From Sphingobium sp. D43FB (GTDB lineage: Bacteria; Pseudomonadota; Alphaproteobacteria; Sphingomonadales; Sphingomonadaceae), in NCBI RefSeq assembly GCF_002312805.1, contig NZ_NMUA01000003.1:1-64000 (forward strand): a stretch of 64,000 nucleotides of DNA. Direction: 5' to 3'. Below, piece by piece: positions 8,229 to 18,361 of this stretch. The notes under the pieces are model-generated. The model did not search any database. It was not told the origin of the DNA and worked only from the letters and a program-made list of their open reading frames with translations. The translations under genes were made by a program, and so were the position numbers. The first letter of the stretch is position 1. Every line of letters begins with the position of its first letter.

Positions 8229-9611
8229 ATGAGCCAGACGCCGCAACCCGCCAAATTTCGCCCCGCGCGCCAAATCGACACGCTGATGCCCGACATCGCC
8301 GATCCCGTAGGGGCAGCGGACTTTCCCCAGACCATCCTGCGCTATCGCAACGACAGGGCCGCCGCATCGGTGGGCCTCGATGGCCTGACCGACGACCAAT
8401 GGATCGCCCATTTCGGCCGTTTCGAACCCCTCGATGGGTCGCTGCCCCGTCCGCTGGCGCTGCGCTATCACGGCCACCAGTTCCGCCATTATAATCCCGA
8501 CATCGGCGACGGCCGCGGCTTCCTGTTCGCCCAACTGCGCGACGAGGCCGACCGGCTGATGGACCTCGGCACCAAAGGCACCGGGCGGACGCCCCATAGT
8601 CGGTCGGGCGACGGGCGGTTGACGCTCAAGGGTGGCGTGCGCGAGATATTGGCGACCGAAATGCTCGAAGCGCTGGGCGTCCCCACCTCGCGCACCTTCT
8701 CCATCATCGAAACCGGCGAAGCGCTGGAGCGCAACGACGAACCCTCGCCCACGCGCGGCGCAGCGATGGTGCGTCTGTCCCACTCGCATATCCGCATCGG
8801 CACGTTCCAGCGCGCCGCCTTCCACGAAGACCAACAACTGCTCACCCGCCTGACCGACTATGCGCTTACGCATCTGTATGGCGAAACGCCCGGCGACAAT
8901 CCCCCTGCGCAGCTGCTGGGCCGCGTGGTCGAACGCACCGCCGATCTCGCCGCCAGCTATATGATCGCAGGCTTCGTCCATGGCGTCCTCAACAGCGACA
9001 ATATCAACGTCACCGGCGAAAGTTTCGACTATGGCCCCTGGCGCTTCACCCCCTTGTGGGACGCAGGCTTCACCGCCGCCTATTTCGACCATCAGGGCTT
9101 GTACGCTTTTGGCCGCCAGGCCGAAGCGATCCATTGGGACGTTGCCCAACTCGCCGTCTCGCTCCGCGCGCTGGTCGAGGCCGAACCGCTGATCGCACAG
9201 CTCGAACGCTTTCCCGCCCTCTACGGCCAGGCCATGGCACGCCGCTTCTGCTGGCGGCTGGGCGTCATCCCCGGCGAAGACAGCGACGCCATGATCCAAT
9301 CCGCCGTCCGCGCCATGATCACCACCGCCACCCCCATCGACCGCTTCTTCCACGACTGGCGCGGCGGCACCGCACGGATCGGCACCGATTATAGCGACGC
9401 CGCCTGGGGCGAATTCCGCGCCGCCATCAGCGGCTTCGGTGCGGTGCCCGGCGCAAAGGACCATGTTTATTGGGCCGACCCACAACCCTGCTCCATGCAT
9501 ATCGAAGAAGTCGAAGCGATCTGGGCGGCGATCGCCGAGAATGACGACTGGACACCGCTCCGCGTGAAGGTCGCCGCCATCCGCCGCATGGGCGAGGCGC
9601 ATGGCAGGTAG
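8229..9611 (+). CDS. selO: Protein adenylyltransferase SelO (YdiU/UPF0061)
   Basis: A 460-residue pseudokinase-fold enzyme that transfers AMP from ATP to Ser/Thr/Tyr of target proteins. The family hallmarks YHGHQFRHYNPDIGDGRG, LDLGTKGTGRTPHSRSGDGR and VHGVLNSDNINVTGES are all present, followed by DYGPWRF. The ATG at 8229 (MSQTPQP) is preferred to the in-frame ATG seven codons upstream because it gives the usual N-terminus. It is monocistronic and divergent from the hydrolase gene across a short gap. Confidence 0.92.
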   Translation: MSQTPQPAKFRPARQIDTLMPDIADPVGAADFPQTILRYRNDRAAASVGLDGLTDDQWIAHFGRFEPLDGSLPRPLALRYHGHQFRHYNPDIGDGRGFLFAQLRDEADRLMDLGTKGTGRTPHSRSGDGRLTLKGGVREILATEMLEALGVPTSRTFSIIETGEALERNDEPSPTRGAAMVRLSHSHIRIGTFQRAAFHEDQQLLTRLTDYALTHLYGETPGDNPPAQLLGRVVERTADLAASYMIAGFVHGVLNSDNINVTGESFDYGPWRFTPLWDAGFTAAYFDHQGLYAFGRQAEAIHWDVAQLAVSLRALVEAEPLIAQLERFPALYGQAMARRFCWRLGVIPGEDSDAMIQSAVRAMITTATPIDRFFHDWRGGTARIGTDYSDAAWGEFRAAISGFGAVPGAKDHVYWADPQPCSMHIEEVEAIWAAIAENDDWTPLRVKVAAIRRMGEAHGR

Positions 9612-9626
9612 CCGGTGAGGCGTCGA

Positions 9627-9908
9627 TTACGCCGCGATGGCCAATCGGACGCCCAGCGCCTTGGTCACCTTGAGCAGCGTGTCCAGCGTTGGATTACCCT
9701 GTTCTCCGAGCGCCTTATACAGTGCTTCACGAGTCAGCCCGGTTTCACGCGCCAGTGCGGTCATGCCCCGCGCGCGGGCAATGGTGCCCAGCGCCGTGCG
9801 TATGTCCTCCGCCGTGCCGTCCTCCAGAGAGGCATCGAGATAGGCGGCGATATCCGCTGGCGTCTTGAGATAGTCAGCGGCATCCCAGATTTGGGTCTCG
9901 ATCGCCAT
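9627..9908 (-). CDS. HigA-like antitoxin (addiction module antidote, XRE HTH)
   Basis: A 93-residue antitoxin with a C-terminal helix-turn-helix (MTALARETGLTREALYKALG), the layout of the TIGR02684 antidote family. It would bind the HigB/RelE-like partner and repress the operon. The ATG at 9908 overlaps the toxin stop by ATGA, so it follows the toxin in one mRNA. This toxin-first order is typical of HigBA rather than RelBE. Confidence 0.85.
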   Translation of the reverse strand: MAIETQIWDAADYLKTPADIAAYLDASLEDGTAEDIRTALGTIARARGMTALARETGLTREALYKALGEQGNPTLDTLLKVTKALGVRLAIAA

Positions 9909-10201
9909 CACTCAATCTCCTTTGCCATCGCTTTGGCCCGTTCAATATCATTCGGCTGCGAGGATTTATCGCCACCACATAGCAGAATTACCAATGTGTC
10001 GCCTCGCTGCACGAAATAGATACGATAGCCCGGCCCAAAAAAGAGCCGCATCTCCATCACACCCTCGCCAACCGGGGCTATGTCGCCGAGATTGCCTTGC
10101 TGGGCACGCTCAAGCCTTTTGATGATGCGGGCTTTTCCGGCAATGTCGCGCATACCGTTCAGCCAGATGTCGAAAAATGCCGTGCGACGAATTTCAATCA
10201 C
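9908..10201 (-). CDS. HigB/RelE-superfamily toxin (addiction module killer protein)
   Basis: A 97-residue toxin of the TIGR02683 type, a probable ribosome-dependent mRNA interferase. Diagnostic stretches are FFDIWLNGMRD, the GDIAPVGEGVMEMRL strand and FGPGYRIYFVQRG, ending in LLCGGDKSSQ. The start is GTG at 10201 with AAGGA eight bases upstream. It is the first gene of the pair; activity is inferred from the family. Confidence 0.85.
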   Translation of the reverse strand: MIEIRRTAFFDIWLNGMRDIAGKARIIKRLERAQQGNLGDIAPVGEGVMEMRLFFGPGYRIYFVQRGDTLVILLCGGDKSSQPNDIERAKAMAKEIE

Positions 10202-10251
10202 TCTGCATCCTTACAGCGAAAAGCATGGATTGTCAACTTTAGATTACAATC
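10202..10251 (-). promoter_or_regulatory. Promoter and possible operator of the HigBA pair
   Basis: On the minus strand a perfect -35 hexamer TTGACA (10231-10236) is followed at normal spacing by a TAAG-type -10 region just before the toxin ribosome site. The -35 is covered by an inverted repeat, GATTGT (10228-10233) and ACAATC (10246-10251), a likely site for HigA autorepression. Confidence 0.45.
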
Positions 10252-10329
10252 AGCCTTCCGCCCGACATTGTCCGGATCGCTGTCCGCAGCCCTTCCTTCC
10301 TTAACCTTTATGCCCCATATCAGCGTCCT

Positions 10330-11763
10330 ATGACCACGCCGCTCACGTCCTATGAACCCGCCACCGGCGTCCTGCTTTGGCAGGGTGAGGCGGGCGACGT
10401 GGAGGCGGAGGTCGCGCGTGCCCGTGCCGCCTGGCCGCGCTGGGCGGCGCAGCCCATCGCGGTGCGCATCGAAACGCTGCGCCGCTTCGTCAATGTCGTG
10501 CGCCGGAACGAGGATGCGCTGGCGGACCTCATCGCGCGCGAAACCGGCAAGCCGTTATGGGACGCCCATGCCGAAGTCGCCGCCGTGATGGCCAAGGTCG
10601 ATATCTCGGTCGCCGCCTATTCGGAGCGAACCGGCCAGAAGCGGCTGGAAGCGGCCTTGGGTGCGCGCCAGTCGGTCCGGCACAAGCCGCATGGCGTAAT
10701 GGCGGTGCTTGGCCCCTATAACCTCCCCGCGCACCTACCCAATGGCCATATCATCCCCGCGCTGCTGGCGGGCAATGCGGTCGTCGTCAAGCCGTCCGAA
10801 AAGACCCCGGCGGTCGGCGAGATGCTGGTCAAACTCTATCATGAGGCAGGCGTCCCGTTCGACGTCCTGCGCCTGCTGCTCGGCGGCGCGGACACGGGCA
10901 AGGCGCTCGCCGCCCATCCCGATGTCGGCGGCATCCTGTTCACCGGGTCGGCCCAGACCGGCATCGCGATCAACCGCCAGTTCGCGGCCCAGCCATCCAA
11001 GATCCTGGCGCTGGAAATGGGCGGCAACAACCCCATCGTCGTCTGGGACACGCCCGAAATCAATGCCGCCGCCGTGCTCGTCGTCCAGTCCGCCTTCCTG
11101 AGCAGCGGCCAGCGCTGCACCGCCGCCAGCCGCCTGATCGTCAAGGACAACATCGCGGAAAGGTTCATAGCGGAGGTCAAGAAACTGGCCGACCGGCTGA
11201 TCGTCGATCACCCCCATGCCAACCCGACGCCCTATATGGGGCCAGTCATCGACAATGCGACCGCCGACGGACTGACCGAAAGTTTCCTCTGGCTGATGAG
11301 CAATGGCGGCAAGCCGATCAAACATATGGTCCGCCCCAAAAAGGGGCTGCCCTTCCTCAGCCCCGCGATCATCGACGTGACCGCTATGGCCGAACCGCCC
11401 GATGTCGAACTGTTCGGCCCGCTGCTCCAGGTCGTCCGCGTCGCCGAGTTCAGCGATGCGATCGCGCAGGCCAATAGCAGCCGCTATGGACTGTCCGCTT
11501 CGCTGATCGGCGGATCGCCCGATCACTATAATCAATTCTGGGCCAATGTCCGCGCAGGCGTCATCAACTGGAACCGCCCGACCAACGGCGCCTCCTCCGC
11601 CGCCCCGTTCGGCGGTGTCGGCATTTCGGGCAACCACCGGCCCACGGCCTATTATGCGGCAGATTATTGCGCCTATCCGGTCGTGTCGGCGGAAATAGAA
11701 ACCCCCCGCGCCGCGATCGGCGTGGGCCTCAAGGACATTGACATCAGCGCGATGGGCGACTGA
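10330..11763 (+). CDS. astD: AstD-like aldehyde dehydrogenase, copy 2
   Basis: A 477-residue aldehyde dehydrogenase, the better AstD match of the two copies. It shows the catalytic pair E229 (LALEMGGNNP) and C263 (SGQRCTAASR), the cofactor motif FTGSAQTG and the family segment HGVMAVLGPYNLPAHLPNGH. AstD oxidises N-succinylglutamate semialdehyde in arginine succinyltransferase catabolism. No astA, astB or astE is visible around it, so the pathway role depends on genes elsewhere. It appears monocistronic. It shares most motifs with the gene at 2260-3666 but differs in many positions, so it is an older paralogue. Confidence 0.85.
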   Translation: MTTPLTSYEPATGVLLWQGEAGDVEAEVARARAAWPRWAAQPIAVRIETLRRFVNVVRRNEDALADLIARETGKPLWDAHAEVAAVMAKVDISVAAYSERTGQKRLEAALGARQSVRHKPHGVMAVLGPYNLPAHLPNGHIIPALLAGNAVVVKPSEKTPAVGEMLVKLYHEAGVPFDVLRLLLGGADTGKALAAHPDVGGILFTGSAQTGIAINRQFAAQPSKILALEMGGNNPIVVWDTPEINAAAVLVVQSAFLSSGQRCTAASRLIVKDNIAERFIAEVKKLADRLIVDHPHANPTPYMGPVIDNATADGLTESFLWLMSNGGKPIKHMVRPKKGLPFLSPAIIDVTAMAEPPDVELFGPLLQVVRVAEFSDAIAQANSSRYGLSASLIGGSPDHYNQFWANVRAGVINWNRPTNGASSAAPFGGVGISGNHRPTAYYAADYCAYPVVSAEIETPRAAIGVGLKDIDISAMGD

Positions 11764-11839
11764 GCGGTGCCCCCGCCAAAACATTTCCTACCCCCGCCCA
11801 TATGCATTCTGAATTGAACTCCCCCCGCGCTTTGGCCAC

Positions 11840-12637
11840 ATGGCAAGCATGGCTGACACTTCACCTGCTACCGTCCACCTGGTGGGCGCGGGTCCGGGCG
11901 ACCCGGAACTGCTGACGATCAAGGCCGTGCGCCTGATCCGCGACGCGCGGTTGATCGTGCATGACGGGCTGGTGTCGGACGAGATTCTCGCGCTCGCCTC
12001 CCCCGATGCCGAACTCATCTCCGTCGCCAAGCAGCGCAGCCGCCATTCGATGCCGCAGGACGCGATCAACGCGCTGCTCGTGCGCTGCGCGCTGGCGGGC
12101 GAAGCGGTGGTGCGCTTGAAAGGCGGCGATCCCTTCATCTTCGGCCGTGGTGGCGAGGAAGTCGATGCCTGCCGCGCAGCGGGCGTGCCGGTCGAAGTCG
12201 TGCCCGGCATCAGCGCCGCCATCGGTGCCGCCGCGCAGGCGCAATTGCCGCTGACCCACCGCGATGCGTCGAGCGCCGTGACCTTCGTCGCGGGCCAGTG
12301 CAAGGGATTGACCGATCAGGACTGGTCGGGCCTAGCGGGCAAGGGCCGCACGCTCGTCATCTATATGGGCGTGGCGACCGCCGCGCAGATTGCCGACAAA
12401 CTGATCGCCGATGGCGTATCGCCGGGCCTCCCGGTCGCGGTGCTGGAAAATGGCACCCGCGCCGACATGCGCACGCTGCGCACCCTGCTCGCCGACTTGG
12501 GCGATATGGTGGAGCGCGAAGCCGTGATCAGCCCCGCGCTGATCGTGGTCGGCGATGTGGCGAGCCATGCGCTGGCGCGAGACGTGCTGGTCGGCTGGGC
12601 ACAAAGACAGAGTAATGGGGCGGAGATGCGTTCGTGA
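11840..12637 (+). CDS. cobA: Uroporphyrinogen-III C-methyltransferase (sirohaem synthesis)
   Basis: A 265-residue SAM-dependent methyltransferase that makes precorrin-2 from uroporphyrinogen III. All family blocks are present: VGAGPGDPELLTIKAV, GGDPFIFGRGGEEVD, PGISAAIGAAA and PLTHRDASS. It lacks the dehydrogenase/chelatase half of CysG. It heads a sulfur-assimilation operon and supplies sirohaem precursor for the sulfite reductase encoded two genes downstream. The stop overlaps the DUF2849 start by four bases. A second in-frame ATG at 11849 is also possible. Confidence 0.92.
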   Translation: MASMADTSPATVHLVGAGPGDPELLTIKAVRLIRDARLIVHDGLVSDEILALASPDAELISVAKQRSRHSMPQDAINALLVRCALAGEAVVRLKGGDPFIFGRGGEEVDACRAAGVPVEVVPGISAAIGAAAQAQLPLTHRDASSAVTFVAGQCKGLTDQDWSGLAGKGRTLVIYMGVATAAQIADKLIADGVSPGLPVAVLENGTRADMRTLRTLLADLGDMVEREAVISPALIVVGDVASHALARDVLVGWAQRQSNGAEMRS

Positions 12638-12930
12638 AGATTTTGACGGGTAATGATCTGGCGTCGGGCGACGTCATCTGGTGGGCGGGCGACGGCTGGT
12701 CGCGCCAGGTGGGCGATGCCGCCGATGTCGGCGCGCAGGGCGACGATCTCGCCCGCGCCGAGGAAGCGGCGCTGCGCGTCGTGGGCGCTTATGTCATCGA
12801 TGCGACCATCACCGAGGATGGCGTGCGCCCCGCCCATATCAAGGACCGCATCCGCGCGCTGGGGCCGACCGTGCGCCCCGACCTGACCCTGAAACCGAAC
12901 GATGCCGATGCCGGCAACTGGGTGATCTGA
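12634..12930 (+). CDS. DUF2849 domain protein
   Basis: A 98-residue DUF2849 protein (MKILTGNDLASGDVIWW, LRVVGAYVIDATI, RPAHIKDRIRALGPT). The family is almost always found between cobA/cysG and the sulfite reductase gene in alphaproteobacteria, as here. A role in sulfite reduction is therefore likely, but the activity is not known. It overlaps cobA by ATGA and ends three bases before the cysI start. Confidence 0.85.
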   Translation: MKILTGNDLASGDVIWWAGDGWSRQVGDAADVGAQGDDLARAEEAALRVVGAYVIDATITEDGVRPAHIKDRIRALGPTVRPDLTLKPNDADAGNWVI

Positions 12931-12933
12931 ACC

Positions 12934-14565
12934 ATGTATCGTTATGACAGCTATGACCAGTCGATCGTCGATGCCCGTGTCGAGGAATTTCGCGACCAGA
13001 CAGAGCGCCGCCTTGCTGGCGCGCTGACCGAGGATCAGTTCAAGCCACTTCGGCTGATGAACGGCCTCTATCTCCAACTCCACGCCTATATGCTGCGCGT
13101 CGCCATCCCCTATGGCACATTGTCGGGCACGCAAATGCGCAAGCTGGGCGAGATTGCGGGCAAATATGACAAGGGCTATGCCCATTTCACCACCCGCCAG
13201 AACCTGCAATATAATTGGATCAAGCTGGCCGACGCGCCCGACATCCTCGCTGAACTGGCGACGGTCGAAATGCACGCCATCCAGACTTCGGGCAATTGCA
13301 TCCGCAACATCAGTTCCGACCAATATGCCGGCGTCAGCGCGGACGAGGTGGCGGACCCCCGCCCCTGGGCCGAATTGCTGCGCCAATGGTCGAGCTTCCA
13401 CCCCGAATTCACCTATCTGCCGCGCAAGTTCAAGATTGCGGTGATCGCGTCCGACGATGATCGCGCGGCGATGCGCCTGCATGACATCGGCCTCAAACTG
13501 GTGGAACGTGACGGTGTCGTCGGGGCGGAAGTCTATGCCGGTGGTGGCATGGGCCGCACCCCGATGGTCGCGCCCCTGATCCGCGACTTCGTGGCCGAGG
13601 ACGAGATCATCTCCTATCTCGAAGCCTGCCTGCGCGTTTACAATCGCCATGGTCGCCGCGACAATAAGTATAAGGCCCGGATCAAGATCCTGGTCCATGA
13701 GATCGGCGTCGAAGACTATAAGCGCCAGGTCGAGGAAGAGTTCGCCCATATGCGGACGCTTGGCCTCAACCCACCGGTCGAGGAACTGGCCCGCATTCGC
13801 GCCTTCTTCGCGCCGCCCGCTTATGAGGCCGGTCTGTCCGACACGATCGACCGCAGCGACCGAGCGTTCGCGCTCTGGCTCGACCGGCAGGTCGCGGCGC
13901 ATAAGGTGCCCGGCTATGCCATCGTCAACATCAGCCTCAAGCCGATCGACGGCATCCCCGGCGACGCATCGGCCGAGCAGATGGCGCTGGTGGCGGACCT
14001 GGCCGAGACCTATTCCTTCGACGAACTGCGCGTCACCCATGCGCAGAACCTCGTCCTGCCGCATGTGAAGAAGGCGGACCTTTACGCCATCTGGCAGAAG
14101 CTGGCGGCGGCGGGGCTGGCCGAAGCCAATCTCGACCTCATCACCGACATCATCGCCTGCCCAGGCCTCGACTATTGCGCGCTGGCCAATGCCCGCTCCA
14201 TCCCGCTGGCACAGAAGATCGCGACGCGCTTCGCCGATGCGGAGCGGCAGGCGGACCTTGGCGAATTGAAGCTCAAGATTTCGGGCTGCATCAACGCCTG
14301 TGGTCATCATCATGCCGGGCATATCGGTATCTTGGGCGTGGACCGGCGCGGCGTCGAGAATTTCCAGTTGCTGCTTGGCGGCTCCGGTGCGGAAGATGCC
14401 TCGCTCGGCCAGATCACTGGCCCCGGTTTCTCCGAAGATGGCGTGGTCGATGCGATCGAGAAGGTCACTGACATCTATCTGGCGGAACGCACCGATGGCG
14501 AACGCTTCCTCGACACCTATCGTCGCATCGGCATGACGCCCTTCAAGGAGGCGATTTATGGTTGA
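12934..14565 (+). CDS. cysI: Assimilatory sulfite (nitrite/sulfite) reductase haemoprotein
   Basis: A 543-residue sirohaem/[4Fe-4S] reductase that converts sulfite to sulfide with six electrons. The two cysteine pairs that bind the coupled sirohaem-cluster centre are seen near the C-terminus: CPGLDYCALANA and GCINACGHHH. Ferredoxin-type repeats (FTTRQNLQYNW, ISLKPIDGIPGDA) fit the sulfite/nitrite reductase fold. Gene order with cobA, DUF2849, DUF934 and cysH makes sulfite the expected substrate. No flavoprotein partner CysJ is in the operon, so electrons probably come from another donor. Confidence 0.9.
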   Translation: MYRYDSYDQSIVDARVEEFRDQTERRLAGALTEDQFKPLRLMNGLYLQLHAYMLRVAIPYGTLSGTQMRKLGEIAGKYDKGYAHFTTRQNLQYNWIKLADAPDILAELATVEMHAIQTSGNCIRNISSDQYAGVSADEVADPRPWAELLRQWSSFHPEFTYLPRKFKIAVIASDDDRAAMRLHDIGLKLVERDGVVGAEVYAGGGMGRTPMVAPLIRDFVAEDEIISYLEACLRVYNRHGRRDNKYKARIKILVHEIGVEDYKRQVEEEFAHMRTLGLNPPVEELARIRAFFAPPAYEAGLSDTIDRSDRAFALWLDRQVAAHKVPGYAIVNISLKPIDGIPGDASAEQMALVADLAETYSFDELRVTHAQNLVLPHVKKADLYAIWQKLAAAGLAEANLDLITDIIACPGLDYCALANARSIPLAQKIATRFADAERQADLGELKLKISGCINACGHHHAGHIGILGVDRRGVENFQLLLGGSGAEDASLGQITGPGFSEDGVVDAIEKVTDIYLAERTDGERFLDTYRRIGMTPFKEAIYG

Positions 14566-14579
14566 TCATAAGCAACAGC

Positions 14580-14651
14580 CGTTCGTGTCGAGCGCAGTCG
14601 AGACACGGCTAGGGCGCGCTTCTCGTTTCTCGACTGCGCTCGAAACGAACG
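14580..14651. repeat. Sphingomonad palindromic repeat inside the cys operon
   Basis: Two 28-base arms (14580-14607 and 14624-14651) built on GTCGAGCGCAGTCGAGAC and TCTCGACTGCGCTCGA form a long imperfect inverted repeat. It lies between cysI and the DUF934 gene. The right arm runs into GGAGG, which acts as the ribosome-binding site of DUF934. ATGGTTGA occurs on both sides (14558 and 14664), hinting at a duplication when the element inserted. Confidence 0.65.
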
Positions 14652-14663
14652 GAGGTTTTCGTC

Positions 14664-15104
14664 ATGGTTGAATTTCTCTCCTTCCGCGATGGCGAATCCA
14701 CGCAGGAACCCGCCGTGACGGTCGAAGCCTTCACCGGCCAGTCCAACGCCACCGCCGTCCGCATCGAACCGGGCGAAGACGCGCGCGAATTGCTGCCGCA
14801 TCTCGATCGCATCTCGCTGGTCGAAGTGAATTTTCCCGGCTTTGGCGACGGGCGCGGCTATTCGGCGGCGCGCATCCTGCGCGAGGCGGGCTATGCGGGC
14901 GAATTGCGCGCTGTGGGCGACGTGCTGGTGGACCAGATCGTCGCCATGCGCCGCTGCGGCTTCGACAGCTTCCACCCGGCCAAGGCGCTTGACGATGCCG
15001 CCGTCGATCGCGCGCTTACCCGCTACGCAGACGTCTATCAAAAGACGATCGATGGCCGCGCGCCCATTTGGGCCAAGCGGCACCCGGAGACACAGAATGG
15101 CTGA
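14664..15104 (+). CDS. DUF934 domain protein of the sulfite-reduction operon
   Basis: A 146-residue DUF934 protein. It has LLPHLDRISLVEVNFPGFGDGRGYS, split by the family signature RAARILREAGYAGELRAVG-like segment, and DQIVAMRRCGFDSF. DUF934 is found with CysI and CysH in alpha-, beta- and some gammaproteobacteria and is presumed to assist sulfite reduction, but its biochemistry is not established. The ATG at 14664 is preceded by GGAGG supplied by the adjacent palindromic repeat. Its end overlaps cysH by eight bases. Confidence 0.85.
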   Translation: MVEFLSFRDGESTQEPAVTVEAFTGQSNATAVRIEPGEDARELLPHLDRISLVEVNFPGFGDGRGYSAARILREAGYAGELRAVGDVLVDQIVAMRRCGFDSFHPAKALDDAAVDRALTRYADVYQKTIDGRAPIWAKRHPETQNG

Positions 15105-15882
15105 AGCCGCCCGCACGCTTGACATCATCGACACCCGCCCCGCCTTTGTTCAGGCGGACGCGGACGCACTCAACGCGCGGTTCGAGGGTGTGGGCACGCT
15201 GGACATGCTCAAGGCCGTCTTTGCCGAAGGGCTGGCCGGGAATGTCGCGGTCGTCTCCTCCTTCGGCACAGAAAGCGCCGTGCTGCTCCATCTGGTGGCG
15301 CAGGCGGACCCGACCGTGCCGGTGATCTTCGTCGACACGCTCAAGATGTTCGCCGAAACCCTGACCTATCGCGACACGCTGATGGACGCCTTTGGCTTCA
15401 CCGACAGCCGTACCGTGACGCCGATCGCCGAGGTGATCGCCAAGAAGGACGAGACCGGCCTGCGCTGGTCCTATGATCCCGACGGCTGCTGCGAAATCCG
15501 CAAGGTCGAACCGTTGAAGCGCGCCAAGGATGGCCTCGACGCCTGGATTTCCGGGCGCAAGGCGTTCCAGTCGGTCACCCGCCAGAACCTGCCCCGGTTC
15601 GAGGTCGAGGACGGGCGGCTCAAGATCAACCCGCTGGGCGACTGGACCAAGGATGATCTGGAGGCCTATTTCGCCGACCACGCCCTGCCCCGCCACCCGC
15701 TGGAGGCGCAAGGCTATCTGTCGATCGGCTGCGAACCCTGCACATCGAAAGTGCTGCCCGGCGAAGACCCGCGCGCAGGCCGCTGGCGCGGCTGGGACAA
15801 GGTCGAATGCGGCATCCACTCGCCCGTCACCCCCGTCCCCGTGATCGACCCGGAAGACCCAGCCAACATGCCGGTATTCTGA
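15097..15882 (+). CDS. cysH: Phosphoadenylyl/adenylyl-sulfate reductase, [4Fe-4S] type
   Basis: A 261-residue CysH-family reductase that makes sulfite from APS or PAPS. SSFGTESAVLLHL is the PP-loop, and FVDTLKMFAETLTYRD is typical of the family. The protein keeps the cluster cysteines DGCCEIRK and GCEPCTSK, plus the catalytic ECGIH. The CC and CxxC pairs mark the APS-reducing, iron-sulfur subtype rather than the enterobacterial PAPS form. The ATG at 15097 lies inside the end of DUF934, so it is translationally coupled. Sulfite formed here feeds cysI. Confidence 0.9.
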   Translation: MAEAARTLDIIDTRPAFVQADADALNARFEGVGTLDMLKAVFAEGLAGNVAVVSSFGTESAVLLHLVAQADPTVPVIFVDTLKMFAETLTYRDTLMDAFGFTDSRTVTPIAEVIAKKDETGLRWSYDPDGCCEIRKVEPLKRAKDGLDAWISGRKAFQSVTRQNLPRFEVEDGRLKINPLGDWTKDDLEAYFADHALPRHPLEAQGYLSIGCEPCTSKVLPGEDPRAGRWRGWDKVECGIHSPVTPVPVIDPEDPANMPVF

Positions 15883-15890
15883 GCTTTTGG

Positions 15891-16000
15891 TTCACGCGGA
15901 GACGCGATGACGCGGAGAAGGGGGGAGAAAGGCACCTGCCATCCCCATCCCGGCCAAAGGCCGAACAAAAAATCTCCGCGTCTCCGCGCCTCCGCGTGAA
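15891..16000. repeat. Long inverted repeat (CGCGGAGACGCG arms)
   Basis: The left arm TTCACGCGGAGACGCG begins at 15891 and the right arm GCGTCTCCGCGCCTCCGCGTGAA ends at 16000. The arms flank about 60 bases between the convergent cysH and ligA genes. This intergenic repeat may also act as a bidirectional transcription stop. No gene is seen inside. Confidence 0.6.
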
Positions 16001-16068
16001 CAATAGCGAACCCAGAAGACCGCTCACCCGTTCGCCCACCATATCAGCACCCGCCGGAAGATGGCGGC

Positions 16069-18195
<2,127 letters not shown>

Positions 18196-18205
18196 TTAAC
18201 TGTTG

Positions 18206-18280
18206 TCGTACTCCGGCGAAAGCCGGAGTCCAGGGTCGAACGTCCTGCGGTGCATCCTAGGCTCCCGCTTTTGCGGGAGC
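18206..18280. repeat. Paired short hairpin repeats
   Basis: Between ligA and the methyltransferase-fold gene are two small palindromes: CTCCGGCGAAAGCCGGAG and CTCCCGCTTTTGCGGGAG. They belong to the same general class of GCGAAAGC-centred repeats seen at 39.5 kb and 47.3 kb. No gene is seen in this 170-base gap. Confidence 0.5.
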
Positions 18281-18361
18281 ACCCTATTTCATGTATTTTT
18301 CGTATCAGCATGTTCGATTGATGCCGTCAACGACGGCGCGCTATGGTCGTGTAGCCCTCAG

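Noticed and set aside
8178..9602. Minus-strand frame opposite selO
   Set aside because: Antisense shadow of SelO, whose family motifs are all on the plus strand.
12361..14322. Minus-strand open frame of more than 650 codons across cobA-cysI
   Set aside because: It is antisense to well-supported sulfur genes and has no recognisable domain; such frames are common in high-GC DNA.
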